A stretch of DNA of 64,000 nt from Lota lota (lineage: Eukaryota > Chordata > Actinopteri > Gadiformes > Lotidae), in the NCBI GenBank assembly GCA_026745465.1, contig JACYXH010000407.1, positions 18,501 to 82,500 of the forward strand, read 5' to 3'. The first letter of the stretch is position 1. Each line of letters opens with the position of its first letter. Both the position numbers and the translations under genes were made by a program. Below, one piece after another: positions 33,700-45,748 of the stretch. The notes under the pieces are model-generated. The model was not told the DNA's origin and did no database searches. It was given only the letters and a program-made list of their open reading frames with translations.

Positions 33700-34480
33700 T
33701 CCTGCCTCAATAACATCACATGGCTTCTAAGATCTCCGCCCCCCTGACCATCAGCACAGGAGCCCCCCAGGGCTGTGCTCTAAGCCCCCCTCCTCTACTC
33801 CCTATACACCCATGACTGCGTGGCCACACACAGCTCCAACACGGTGATCAAGTTTGCAGATGACACGACGGCCTGATCACCGACGGCGATGAGGCGGCCT
33901 ATAGGAATGAAGTCTCGTCTGTCTGTCTGTCTGCCCGTCTGTCTGTCTGTCTGTCTGTCTGTCTGCCCGTCTGTCTGTCTGTCTGTCTGTCTGCCTGTCT
34001 GTCTGTCTGTCTGCCTGTCTGTCTGTCTGCCTGTCTGTCTGCCTGCTGTCTGTCTGCCCGTCTGTCTGTCTGTCTGTCCTGTCTGTCTGTCTGTCTGTCT
34101 GCCCGTCTGTCTGTCTGTCTGGCTGCCTGTCTGCCTGCTGCCTGTCTGCCTGTCTGTCTGCCCGTCTGTCTGTCTGTCTGTCTGGCTGCTTGTCTGCCTG
34201 CTGCCTGTCTGTCTCTCTGCCTGTTTGCCTGCTGCCTGTCTGCCTGTCTGTCTGCCTGCTGCCTGTCCCTAATCCATTGCACTATTGCTCTTCTTCTTCT
34301 TCTTATAATTATTACTGTTGCTATTCTATTTTTATAAAATTTTCTATTTGTTTAAATTATATTGTGTTTTATAGATATTATAACTTCTTTCTGCTGCTAG
34401 GCCGAGGAGCCAGAACAAAGTAATTGTACTGCTGTCTACTTGTATATGACACGTGACGATAAAGAATATTGAATATTGAA
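33700..34480 (+). mobile_element. CR1/L2-type LINE, internally replaced by a TGTC tract
   Basis: 33735-33890 reads ISTGAPQGCALSPLLYSLYT, HDCVATHSSNTVIKFADDTT, the reverse-transcriptase B-C region including the FADD catalytic motif. After RRPIGM the coding sequence gives way to (TGTC)n-like units (33914-34268) and then directly to the LINE 3' tail with gccgaggagccagaacaaag and gacgataaagaatattgaat. Several hundred bp of the LINE are missing. Confidence 0.75.
33914..34268. repeat. (TGTC)n / TGCC tetranucleotide minisatellite
   Basis: About 355 bp of tgtctgtctgcc units inside the LINE. Confidence 0.95.
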
Positions 34481-34499
34481 TCACAATCACAAAGTATGG

Positions 34500-34660
34500 A
34501 ACATATCCAGTGGGTTCAGAGGTCAAATCAAAGTGCAGAGCGTCTGAATGACCAAGAGGGGAGCTATAATGGTTCTGTTGGACCGGTCCTGTTCGGAACA
34601 AGAGGAGTACCATACGCTGTTGCATGGATTCTTGGTAAAGAAAAGAAACCCTTCAGATTA
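34500..34660 (+). repeat. Dispersed repeat shared with 19320-19490
   Basis: Near-identical segment containing gaggggagctataatggttc and gttgcatggattcttggtaa, in the same position after the LINE tail at both loci. A weaker relative occurs at 23090-23180. Confidence 0.8.
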
Positions 34661-34878
34661 TTTTAATTGTTTTTTAACTCTCTTACATTGCTTATATAAT
34701 GTGTGTGTGTGTGTATGTGTATTTGTATGTGTATGTGTGCGTGTATGTGTGTGTGTCTGCCTTTCTGAATACCTTCCTGTAAAGGGTGTTACAAGAGGAA
34801 GAAAAACGATGACTCATTGAAGAGAACTGAAGAAAGAAAAGAACCCTAATTATAGAAACATAACCCATTACAAAACAC

Positions 34879-35012
<134 letters not shown>

Positions 35013-35019
35013 CCCTACA

Positions 35020-35203
35020 GCGCTGCTTGCGCCTCTACTTCCTACTCTGACTGAATCCGCTGTCTGCTGCTCTCATAGCTCTGCTGCTCGTGTGTGCACT
35101 GTGCGCGTGCACGCCGGGGCGAGTTCCTGCAGCGAGCGTAGCGGCAATAAACACACCTTTTCTCTTTCTTTTTTTTGTTGAATATTCGGATCGGGGCTGG
35201 ATA
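35020..35203 (-). repeat. GC-rich-core dispersed repeat, copy 3
   Basis: Core nearly identical to the other four copies. The right flank aatagtattcgggggaag matches copy 2 at 13.17 kb for a short way. Confidence 0.85.
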
Positions 35204-35236
35204 AATAGTATTCGGGGGAAGTGCCGGACATTTCAT

Positions 35237-35475
35237 GTAGGCTACGCCGTCTAGGCTTCGCCTTGTGGCCTTGTCCCGTGCTCGTACTCGTGTGCACTGA
35301 AAATGTCTCCAACTGCTGAAAGCATAGCGTGGAGGAAGAGCGCTGCCCTGCGCCACACTACATCCACGGTGCCGTGGGAAATGTGGGCGGGGCCTACGCT
35401 GATTGGCACATTGTTTACATGTTCAGTGCATGCGAGTGTGCGCAAATAAGACGAAGCCTAGACGGCTGCGCCTAC
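35237..35475. mobile_element. Candidate MITE with 24-bp terminal inverted repeats
   Basis: The left end gtaggctacgccgtctaggc and the right end cctagacggctgcgcctac are inverted repeats with about three differences over 24 bp, 239 bp apart. The interior is GC-rich without a protein. No clear target duplication could be fixed. Confidence 0.6.
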
Positions 35476-35479
35476 AATC

Positions 35480-37000
35480 ATATGACTAGTTATAATAACT
35501 TATTGTTAATTAGATGTCATTCTCCACCTGTCCACCAGATGTCCTTAGACTTGTTCCCTCACCTCACAGATCCCACCGCTCCCATGTGCGATCACTTCAT
35601 CCCCCTCACCTGAGCATCCTTGTCAATCTTCCCACCTGCACCTCATTCCCTGATCATTCTCTCCCCATCTATACAAGTTCACTTCCTTTGCCATGTCGGT
35701 TTGTTATGTTTGTCATGTCCCTTTGTCATTGTGGTCTCTCCGTTGTTAGGCTTTTCCAAGGCAGTTTGTGGAACTGAGATTTTTGAGTTGTCTTTATTCA
35801 GCCTTTTGTGTTTCATTTCCCGAGTTCTAGTTTGCATTTGGATCCAAACCATTTTTGTTCCTGCTGCCCCGCCAGCGCTGGTCACGACAGTATTTGAATA
35901 TGTAAACTACTAGAGAATTACAGAAATTTGTGTACATGGAAAAATGCCCTAGCCTACTACGCCAGCTGCATGTCTATTGTTTTTAGCCACACATGCACTT
36001 TGCCTCCACATAAACTGGGTTTCCCCTTGGGATAAGAATTGCCCAAAACACAAATGTTTATCAGATTGAACTGGTCTAACCGGTCTAAGTCTAATCATTT
36101 CTTCTTTATATATATTACAGGTTTTGTTTGCAACGCTGGTGAGAATACACACTATGTCTTGAGATATCTTGTTGTTGGAGAGTAGAGGAGAGAAGGAGAG
36201 AGATGCAAGAGGGAGAGAAGGAGATCAGAGTAGAGGAGTCAGATTACATGAGAAGGAGAGAGATTAGAGGAGAGAATAGGAGGGAGACTGGGAGAGGAGA
36301 AGGAGATGAGGGTAGAGGAGGAGAGAGTTTAGAGAAGAGGAGGGAGATTATGGGAGAGGAGAAGGAGATGAGAGTGAGAGGAGAGGGAGATTAGAGAAGA
36401 AGAGGGAGATAGGGGCAGAGGTGGAAAGGAGAAGAGGGAGATGAGGGGAGAGAGGAACTAAAGAGGGGAGGGTGCGACAAGGGGTGAGATATTGGGCACA
36501 ATTCAATGCATGGGAATAAATGTGATTTCCTTCTCGTAATACAAAGCCAATAAATGTTTCTTTATTTGGCTATAGGATATCAACGGCTAGTTTATCGTCA
36601 TACTATGCATTTTGAGAGATCCTGGTTGAATTCATTAAAAAGTTGTAAAACAGTGAATAGTAATGAGTTGGGGCAGACATTGGAATGAGCCCAATGTTGA
36701 ACCCTCAATGTTGTACACTGTGCAACATGGGGATCGTTTCCGATGCTAGTTGCTCAAATCAAAATGACAACACTCTGTAAAAGGCTAATGTAAAGCATGT
36801 CACCAGCAACTTCAAATGAATAAAATGTGACGTGAATGTTTGCATAAGCACAAAAAAAACACACAACCACACCCACACATGAAAAGACACACACAGCTTG
36901 TGGAAAATCCCTGAATTAATTAGAATTTCTACTTCAAAGAAAAGGCCTTTGCTTCGGTGGGAAATAAGGCTGGCATGTAATGTGCAAGTCACTCACAGGT
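35480..37000. other. No gene seen; purine-rich stretch
   Basis: 35500-35900 is C/T-rich and ends tggtcacgacag, which resembles the 3' region of fish LINEs but could not be assigned. 36170-36480 is a degenerate GAGA-rich (agaggagaaggagatga) low-complexity block. Confidence 0.4.
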
Positions 37001-37002
37001 AG

Positions 37003-37004
<2 letters not shown>

Positions 37005-37036
<32 letters not shown>
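37005..37036. repeat. (GT)n microsatellite
   Basis: Short GT tract. Further GT tracts lie at 37185-37202 and 37455-37475. Confidence 0.85.
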
Positions 37037-37038
<2 letters not shown>

Positions 37039-37635
37039 ACTTATTTCTGTGTGTAGTAGTTGCACACAAGCTGATAAAAACACCATGTTGCTGAAGGTCC
37101 TTCTGAATCCATTTTTGGAGCAGTTATCACTAAATAATTTGATCAGTAATCAAATTAGCTTTATAAGAGACACACAAAGGGGTGTGTGTGTGTGTGTGTG
37201 TGCTCAAGTGTTTACGTGCAAGGTTCTGTGAGGGCATATGTGTGTTTCAGTGCAGTTCTTTGTGAGTTACTCGTTTGTCCCTGAGCTGCCTCTTGAATCA
37301 TACAAAGGTTACATCAGACGGACAGCTTTTGCATAGGCGGTAGAAAATTTGCGATATATTTGCATGCATTACAAAACAACTTGCCTTCAGAGACTTCAAG
37401 ACTTGACAGAGTGCGCGGACCACCTGTGTGAGTGTGGGGGGGGGGGGGTGTGGGGTGTGTGTGTGTGTGTGTGTGTTTTGCGGTGTTTACCAATTCATCC
37501 TCATGTCCCCTGAGTGTATCATCACATACACAGCTGCTAAGATAGCTAGAGCTCATATTATAGCTCTGCAGTATAATACACTAGTCCCGTGTGTTCCCTG
37601 TTCACTCATCCCCCCAGATGTTGTTTCCCCACTGT

Positions 37636-37637
<2 letters not shown>

Positions 37638-37688
<51 letters not shown>
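37638..37688. repeat. (GT)n microsatellite followed by poly-C region
   Basis: GT tract, then 37810-37876 consists mostly of C runs. Peptides predicted here are low complexity. Confidence 0.9.
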
Positions 37689-37689
<1 letters not shown>

Positions 37690-38509
37690 TCGTGGGACCA
37701 TTTTCTCCTGCCTGCTCATCTGCCTGCCTGCTCATCTCCACCTGGCTCACTGCTCAGTTTCTGTCCGCCGCCATTGCCTTTCCACCTCCTGGTTTGCCTG
37801 CCTTCTCACCCCCCCCCCCCTTCTCCCCCCCCCCTGCCCCCCCCCCCCCCCCTCCCCCCCCCCCCCCCCCCCCCCCACCCTACAATAAACCCCTTTGCAT
37901 TTATTTAAATTCCCTTGTCGCTGTCTGCGTTTGGGTCCACCTCTACTGACCGTAGCAGGTTTTGGACATACAATGTTTCCCCCAACAGCGACCAGATCTA
38001 AGTGGTTGACGTTTCCAGTCTGACTTCCGTTGGTCTTGCGTTATTATGCAACGATACCCAGCAGCGTTTAGCACTCAGAACCCACTTTGGCGCAGCTGCC
38101 ATCGCCGATGCAGTCTGGCTGGACAGCACTACCCCGAGTCACATGATGCAGCTATTGTATGAGGTTAGAGTCTGGGAGATGAGCCTTACATAACTACCAG
38201 TGTTAACTCAATATTAAATAACAACCATAATAGCAAATATAACCTGTGCACACAGGGAGAGGGTTGTTTGTAAGACTGTAGACAAAAATACCAGCCTCAG
38301 GCAAAGTCAAGTCAATTGTTTTTTGCATAGCTCTTAATCATAGGTTAAAGTGGCAAATCACCAGTCACTCAGACAGGGTCTCTAGTTTTTGCTCCGGTGC
38401 TCTCTTAACTCCAGAAAGGAAGAGGAGAACACACATCAACACATTTGAAGTAGCCCACACAGTGCATATGTGCCCAAAAGCCAGGCTGTGAAAGTTGAAA
38501 CGTCAGTGA

Positions 38510-38772
38510 ACAGTGTGTCTGCGGGGGGGTCCAGGTGTTAGGTGTAGGGGAGGAGCCAGGTGTAGGGGGGCGGAGCCAGGTGTTAGGGGCGGAGCCAGGT
38601 GTTGGGGGAAGAGCCAGGTGTTAGGGGCGGAGAGGAGAGGATGTCTTGTTCAGGAAATGAAACTTAAGGTTCATAGAAACCAAAGACACACGACGTGGAA
38701 GCAGTTCTCTCTTTCAGGCGAAAGATAAAACGCATTTTGGGACAAAAGACGACAGACTAGACCGCAACAAGG
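38510..38772 (+). promoter_or_regulatory. Probable promoter and non-coding exon 1 of TRIM-C
   Basis: 38515-38640 contains five or so ggtgttaggggcggagcca units. Then gtcttgttcaggaaatg matches the TRIM-B exon 1 start, and a donor follows at 38772 (caacaag, gtgagt). The ATG frame in this exon (MKLKVHRNQRHTTWKQFSLS) ends at a stop before the donor, so it does not extend the protein. Confidence 0.5.
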
Positions 38773-38882
38773 TGAGTAAAACAACACAACTTTTGAAGGA
38801 AGTTAAAACCTCTCTTCCTGTAATGGAATAAGAACATAAATGGAATTGCTCAATACATAAACCTTGTCGTCTGTGTCTAGGA

Positions 38883-39572
38883 ATGGCCTCTGCTACTTCC
38901 TGGTCTGAAGATAACTTTTCATGTTCCATCTGTCTGGATGTGTTCAACAGCCCAGTTTCCACACCATGTGGACACAACTTCTGCAGAACCTGTATTACAA
39001 AGTTCTGGGATGGTAGAGTCCAGTACAAATGTCCTGTTTGCAACAATCTGTTCCAGACAAGACCTGATTTACAGGTCAATACCTTCATATCAGAGATGGT
39101 TGATCAGTTTAGAAGTTCTGTACGAGTCAAAGAGCAGCCTTGTGTTGAACCAGGAGAAGTTCCCTGTGACGTCTGTACTGGGACCCAGCTGAAGGCTGTG
39201 AAGTCCTGCCTAGTGTGTTTTACCTCTTACTGCCAAACCCACCTGGAGCCACATCAGAGAGTCGCAGGCCTGAAGAAACATCGGCTGGTCGAGCCTATGG
39301 ACCGTCTGGAAGACAGGATGTGTAAGAAACACGACCGACTTCTGGAGCTCTTCTGCCAGACTGAACAGGTGTGTGTGTGTCTGTTCTGCACAGAGACAGA
39401 CCACAAGTCCCATCCTGTTGTACCTCTAAAGGAGGAATATGAAGTGAAGACGGCCCAGCTGGGGAAGATAGAGTCTGAAGTTCAGCAGATGATCCAGGAG
39501 AGAAAACGAAAGATTAAGGAGATCAAAGGACACAGCGGACCGCAAGCAAAGCAGACGCAGACAGAGAGATAG
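38883..39572 (+). CDS. TRIM-C RING and B-box reading frame
   Basis: 230-codon frame: RING at residues 14-57 with all zinc ligands visible, a B-box-like zinc region around residues 95-135 and a second one around 150-190, then the start of the coiled coil before the frameshift tail GHSGPQAKQTQTER. It is the least damaged N-terminal TRIM module in the window and served as the reference for the defects in TRIM-A and TRIM-B. Confidence 0.7.
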   Translation: MASATSWSEDNFSCSICLDVFNSPVSTPCGHNFCRTCITKFWDGRVQYKCPVCNNLFQTRPDLQVNTFISEMVDQFRSSVRVKEQPCVEPGEVPCDVCTGTQLKAVKSCLVCFTSYCQTHLEPHQRVAGLKKHRLVEPMDRLEDRMCKKHDRLLELFCQTEQVCVCLFCTETDHKSHPVVPLKEEYEVKTAQLGKIESEVQQMIQERKRKIKEIKGHSGPQAKQTQTER

Positions 39573-39921
39573 CTGATGGTGTGCAGGTCTCACTGCTCTG
39601 AAGCGCTATTGAAAAGTGGCAGGATGATTTTCAACCAAACAGTTAAAGAGAAACTGAAATCCACAGAGAAAGAAGCTGAAGACCTCATCAAAGAGCTGGA
39701 GCAGGAAATAAAGATCTGACCAATAGAAGCTCAGAGGTGAAGCAGCTCTCACACACTGAAGACCACCTCCACTTCCTCCTGACCTTCAGATCCCTGAAGG
39801 ATCCTCCACCCACCAGGGACTGGACAACGGTCCTCCGTCCTCCGTCATACATATTGAGGAGACCCTGGATCAGTATGGAGACACTGGGTGATGTGAAGTG
39901 TCTTTTAGTCATAGTTTGCTG

Positions 39922-42075
39922 AATTTGTTTGATTCTTCAATAATCAATATTTTTTACATTAAATATAGAATATTTTTTACATTGTTTTGTAGAAAACGTT
40001 TCCTGAAAAAATGTGTGTGCTAAGAAAAGTGTCTAAAAAACAAAAAATATGATCTTTAGATAGTTTTCTAAATGGAAACATAGGAACAGTAAAGACAGAT
40101 GACATGTGAAGTAAAATGAAATCATTCAAACAGAACTAAAAAAGTGAAAACAAATGAACATCAAAGGAATAATCAGTGATCTGTATACTAATTTGGTTTT
40201 TTCTTGTTTAGCTGCTATTTAATTGTTAGACAACACTTAAAAAGATAAACAACAGGTTGTAACACAATTTGACTTAAAGCTGTGGGACAGCCTACAACTA
40301 GTTATAATTCATTAAGAAATTACCTCAAAAAACCCTAATCACTTAAGACATATCATTTTTACCAAAATAATATCAGTTTTTTACACATTAAAAAACAATG
40401 ACCTGTTTCCCAAATATACACCTCATTTTAGACAGAACAGAATCACTAATATCACAGATTATTTCTTGAAATAGCAGACACATATTGCTAACAAGATCAC
40501 AATTAAATACTTTTTCATTAAAAAAGATATCTAGTGCCATTCTTATATTATACAAGAAAGTATATTTATTGTCAAGATTAACAACACTAAAATGAAATGT
40601 GTGTGATCTAGAAAAAAGTATTAACATCTTTTCTCTATTAATTTAGATGCAGACTAGTAAAATATAGTCACACATATTATTTGTGAATTGTTCTAACTCC
40701 AGTTGTTATTATATTAAGAGCTTGATTATTAAAACAAGTCAGTGAAGTAAATCCAATTGTTACATTGTTAATTATCATATGTCACACTAGTATTAAAGTA
40801 GTTTGATGATCTATATACATATTGTAATTATAAGAGAAAAAATTACACTTGTTATATTGAACACTAAGTCTGAGTAATTATTTAATTGATCATAGTTTAA
40901 TAGTTGGTCTAAACTGATAACTGTAAATTTCTCACAGAGATTTCTTTTGTTTATATGTAGAAAGATATAATATTGAGCCATGTCCCTCTTTTTTTTACAC
41001 AGTGTCTTCTAGGCACCATTACTCATTATTCACTGTGTTTAGCATACATGTCACGTGCTTATTATGCGTTTTTTTGACAGAGATATGGAAAAACATTACC
41101 ACTCAATTATAAGAAATATAAAAACTCAGACTAAAAACAATATAGAACACAGTATACCTGTCTAAAAATATGCAGAATAACAAGTAATATATATATAATA
41201 AACAAAAAACTAAAAATAAAATACTAAAAAAATAATAAAAAAAAACAAAAAAAAAAACTGTCATTACACAAAAAAAAATAAAACAAAAAAAAAAAAAAAA
41301 TCAATTGTTTACACATTGATGTAAACGTTTTAAAATATCATGTACATGAATGTAATTAGTTTGTTGTTTAGTAAATGTTACATATTTTTAGAATGTATAT
41401 GTAGCACTTATAATATATTAGATAATCATGTATAAATAAAAACCTGAATTCTATAAACAAGATAGATATTGCCTAAATCTCACAGTAGGAAACAATAAGA
41501 AAAAAATATTATGTAAGAGAAAGGTGAGTATTGTGAATAGGTAGTGTGTTTTGTAGCGTTTGAATCCTAGTTTGTCTTTATATGCATAGGCGGTTTTATA
41601 ATTCCTTTATGAAGTATGTATCTTTGTATCATATGTTTCTTATTTTTAAGAGATTCACCCGAGTGTCTTAGCATCATAGCCAGTGCGTTACTCATAGTAT
41701 GCACGTTATACAGTTAACAGAACATGCAGATAAACATACATAATCGTTTCATAGGTGTACAGTCGTTATATGGGAACATATATAGTACCTCACTGCCAAT
41801 CCTAACCAGTGTATATACTCGTAAGTGCTCTTGTGGTTTTCAGTGTATTACTAAGAAGTATAAACGGTGCTAATAAGTATAAATGTATTAAGTAAGTGCT
41901 CTTTATGGATGACAGTGTTTTAATAGTAAATTCATTTATAGTACTGTTATAAACGGTGCTCATTTATAATTCTTTGCTGTTGTATCAGTGCTCAGAATAA
42001 TAATATAGATAACAACAGACAATAGTAACATCCCTTACGTCTCGTGTCTCCTATCTGGACACCGATGAATCAACA
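39922..42075. other. TRIM-C intron, AT-rich
   Basis: A-rich stretches at 41210-41305. No exon or recognised repeat otherwise. Confidence 0.5.
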
Positions 42076-42079
42076 TTAC

Positions 42080-43175
42080 TTGACAATGTTTAGGTATGTA
42101 TGTGTATGTATGAGTACATGTCTATGTATATATAGTATGTATGAGTACATGTCTATGTATATATAGTATGTACGTGTATGTATGAGTCCATGTGTATGTA
42201 TATATAGTATGTACGTGTATGTATGAGTACATGTCTATGTATATATAGTATGTATGAGTACATGTCTATGTATATATAGTATGTACGTGTATGTATGAGT
42301 ATATGTCTATGTATATATAGTATGTATGAGTACATGTCTATGTTTATATAGTATGTATGAGTACATGTCTATGTATGTATAGTATGTACGTGTATGTATG
42401 AGTACATGTCTATGTATATATAGTAGGTGCGTGTATGTATGAGTACATGTCTATGTATATATAGTAGGTGCGTGTATGTATGAGTACATGTCTATGTATA
42501 TATAGTAGGTGCGTGTATGTATGAGTACATGTCTATGTATATATAGTATGTATGTGTATGTATGAGTAAATGTCTATGTATATATAGTATGTACCTGTAT
42601 GTATGAGTACATGTCCATGTATATATAGTATGTACGTGTATGTATGAGTACATGTCTATGTATATATAGTATGTATGAGTACATGTCTATGTATATATAG
42701 TATGTATGTGTATGTATGAGTACATGTCTATGTACGTATATATAGTATGTATGAGTACATGTCTATGTATATATAGTATGTATGTGTATGTATGAGTACA
42801 TGTCTATGTATATATAGTAGGTACGTGTATGTATGAGTACATGTCTATGTATATATAGTATGTATGTGTATGTACGAGTACATGTCTATGTATATATAGT
42901 ATGTACGTGTATGTATGAGTACATTTCTATGTATATATAGTATGTACGTGTATGTATGAGTACACGTCTATGTATATATAGTATGTATGAGTACATGTCT
43001 ATGTATATATAGTATGTACGTGTATGTATGAGTCCATGTGTATGTATATATAGTATGTACATGTATGTATGACTACATGTCTATGTATATATAGTATGTA
43101 TGAGTACATGTCTATGTATATATAGTATGTACGTGTATGTATGAGTACATGTCTATGTATATATAGTATGTATGA
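42080..43175. repeat. Long minisatellite (28- and 42-bp units)
   Basis: About 1.1 kb made of tatatatagtatgtacgtgt, atgtatgagtacatgtctat units. Longer units alternate irregularly with units lacking the acgtgtatgtatg segment. The same unit reappears in complement at 61485-61640. Confidence 0.95.
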
Positions 43176-43179
43176 ACCA

Positions 43180-43620
43180 GTTCTATGGCTCCAACAGTTC
43201 ATTTCCAGCCTGTATGTGAGCTCAGCTTGTTCAGTCTGTTGTTCACACAGGTGTCCCTTTGAAGGTTGAGTGCATTGTATGTGGATTGGGAAATCCTAAA
43301 GTTTAATATCTTGAAAGGTATTACAAGTATTGCTTAGATATTTCTTATGAGTAATTAGCTCATCATGCTGAACATTGAAGTATAATATGTGTATGTAGTG
43401 TACATATTGAGGGAGTAAATGCAGTTTATACATTTTCTTTGGTTTCAATGTTTTGATTGGGACAGCCACTCACACACAAATGGGATTTGCTATTAATTTT
43501 AATCTAAAACTCATAGCACACTATTCCACTATAATATTATTTTGTATTTCTATGTTAGTTGGTAGAGTAGATGGCACGTGAAAAAGGAGAGGAATAAGAA
43601 GTCTGCAAGAGAACAGCACT
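43180..43620. other. TRIM-C intron, no feature seen
   Basis: Unique-looking non-coding sequence before the SPRY exon. Confidence 0.4.
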
Positions 43621-43623
43621 AGT

Positions 43624-43628
43624 GATGA

Positions 43629-43680
<52 letters not shown>
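43624..43680. repeat. (GAT)n trinucleotide repeat
   Basis: About 16 GAT units, 40 bp before the SPRY exon acceptor. Confidence 0.9.
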
Positions 43681-43720
43681 GAATGGTTTAGCAGCTAATC
43701 ATGTCTTGCTCTCCCATCAG

Positions 43721-44274
43721 ATGCCTGTGAACTCACACTGGACCCAAACACAGCCTACAGACGACTCTCTCTGTCGGAGGACAACAGAAAGGTGACGTGG
43801 GTTAGAGAGGACCAGTCGTATCCTGATCACCCAGAGAGATTTGACTCCCATCCCCAGGTGTTGTGTAGAGAGGGTCTGACTGGCCGCTGTTACTGGGAGG
43901 TAGAGTGGGAAGGAAATGTTGAGATAGGAGTGACATACAGAGGAATCACAAGGAGAGGAAGGGGTGACGACAGCAGCCTTGGAGGGAACAACAAGTCCTG
44001 GAGTCTTGATTGTTTTGATGATGATTACTCTGCCCGGTACAACGGTAGTAGAACAGACATACGTCTCCCCCCCCCTGGCTCTAACAGAGTAGGAGTGTAT
44101 CTGGACCGGCCTGCTGGCACTCTGTCCTTCTACAGAGTGTCCCCAGATGTAGGAGGGTCCTCAGACACACTGACACACATCCACACCTTCCAGTCCACCT
44201 TCACCCAGGAGGATCTCCTCCCTGGGTTTAGGTTATGGGGGGTTGGTGCCTCAGTGTCTCTGTGTCGGTTGTAG
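43721..44274 (+). CDS. PRY-SPRY exon of TRIM-C, complete
   Basis: Acceptor ctctcccatcag. It encodes ACELTLDPNTAYRRLSLSED, WVREDQSYPDHPERFDSHPQ, CREGLTGRCYWEVEWEG, NKSWSLDCFDDDYSARYNGS, GVYLDRPAGTLSFYRVSPDV and ends GFRLWGVGASVSLCRL, then stop. The PRY motif LDP and the SPRY motifs WEVEWEG and LDRPAGTLSFY are intact. In TRIM proteins this domain binds the target. The exon joins through its usual 2-base phase to the coiled-coil exon. Confidence 0.85.
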
Positions 44275-44284
44275 AAAAAAAGAA

Positions 44285-44770
44285 CACGCGGCGGGCGGGC
44301 CGTGTGCGTGTTTCTTTTTTTCATACACATAGTACACACACACATATTACACACACATAATTACACAAATAAGTTTTAATTTCTCTTTCATTTACTTCAA
44401 TAATCTTTTAAATTTCTTTAATGTAACATACTGTTTGCTTTTACTCAAGTCTGTTTGTGAAATAAAAATGGAGGCCAGAGAGAGATTTATTGTGGCTATA
44501 TTTTCCTTAATTTGTAAAATTTTTATGTGTTATTGTGTGTTGTTTTATTTGAAGGGTTACATGGCTATTTTATGTGTTGTTAGTGTATATTAAACAGGCA
44601 TATACAGTATAATATTTGTCTATTTACGTTTATCTTGCTCTGCTTATTACAACAATAAATCATTTGGTATGAAGTAACTCAGTATTTTAGTAGTCTTTCA
44701 CTAGATACTTTCTTACTCTTCCTCAAGTCATTATCTGATGACTACTTTTACTTCTACTTGAGTTATTACT
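44285..44770. other. TRIM-C 3' flank, no further gene seen
   Basis: AT-rich sequence. Several aataaa motifs (for example near 44461 and 44655) could serve for poly-A addition. Confidence 0.45.
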
Positions 44771-44777
44771 TTAAATA

Positions 44778-44855
44778 TACTGCTCAAAAAAATAAAGGGA
44801 ACACTTAAACAACACAATGTAACTCCAAGTGTTCCCTTTATTTTTTTGAGCAGTA
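44778..44855. mobile_element. Palindromic Tc1/mariner-like MITE
   Basis: Two perfect 29-bp inverted arms (left begins tactgctcaaaaaaataaag; right ends ttgagcagta) separated by 20 bp and flanked by TA on both sides. The ends match a repeat family I know from many fish, here reduced to little more than its ends. Confidence 0.85.
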
Positions 44856-44869
44856 TATATACTTGTTAT

Positions 44870-45709
44870 ATGTAAAAGTAGGCTGTTATAAATAAGAGGT
44901 TATTGACAGTGCTCATTATTCTATATAATTATATTATCTACAATTCTTATCATTACCAATATAAACCCTTATCTTGTTCCGTCTTAGTATGTCTTCTATG
45001 ATCTTAAACTTAGTAACCTATGCTCTTTAGTCAACGTTACTAGAATAATCACATAATGCAGAAAGAAACCCGTTCCACGCTGCTCTGAACTCCGGTCCGG
45101 TTCTTTCCGGGATGTCTACGGGCCCTTTGGGAGGCCCCGTGACGTCACAACGTCAGCTCCGTCTGGGGAGCGGTTATTGTTGGGGTCCGAGAAGGTTCAT
45201 GAAGCTTCTGGGACACTTGTAGGATAAGGCCACGGTGTGTGGTGCGTTTCATATCCAACATCGCTCATGATGACGCTCCCACTCAGCGACTGTAAAGAAG
45301 AGCATCACAAAGTGGCCGTGGGTCGTAACCATGGAGATAACCCCCCCCCCCCCCCCCCCTCCTCCCGCTGAGTGTCCTCAGCCCAAATCGTACTGTGGTG
45401 AACAGAGTCTACTTCCGGGTCGGACGAGGTGAACGACTAATGCGACACACCTGGTTCATACGGCGAGAGGGGGCGTGGCCCGTGGGGGCGGAGAGACAGT
45501 TCACTCAGCGTCAACACGACGCTCCGCGCGGTGCGGAGGCTGACTGGACTGCGGAGGCTGACGGAGCGGAAGGCTCCAGACTCTTCACGAGGGAACATGG
45601 ACAGCGAGCGGTGCGAGCGGAAGTGCCGTGTGTCCGGACCTGTACAGCTCACGGCTCCTCCCTCCTCGAGCGACACTCCCCGGTGAAGGGCTCTCCTGCC
45701 CATACAGAC

Positions 45710-45748
<39 letters not shown>

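Larger units (their letters stand above)
38883..44274 (+). pseudogene. finTRIM-like TRIM E3 ligase with damaged coiled coil (TRIM-C)
   Basis: Coding exon from 38881 after tgtgtctag: MASATSWSEDNFSCSICLDV, a complete RING (CSIC, CGHNFC, CITKF, CPVC), then PCDVCTGTQLKAVKSCLVCF, and a second B-box with HDRLLELFCQTEQVCVCLFC and ETDHKSHPVVPL. The coiled coil starts well (KTAQLGKIESEVQQMIQERK) but a one-base insertion after IKEIK leads to a stop at 39572, and further small indels follow through 39720. The frame recovers near KQLSHTEDHLHFLLTFRSLK (39737-39900). The PRY-SPRY exon 43721-44274 is fully open. The family are ubiquitin ligases, many virus-induced in fish. The indels argue for a pseudogene, though a short RING-B-box protein could be made. 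Introns hold a large minisatellite. Confidence 0.75.

Noticed and set aside
33889-34282. 127-codon Cys-Leu-Pro-Val or Arg-Gln-Thr-Asp repeat ORFs on both strands (also 4.65-4.98 and 21.4-22.05 kb)
   Set aside because: Periodic translation of the TGTC tetranucleotide array; open in both strands for the same reason.
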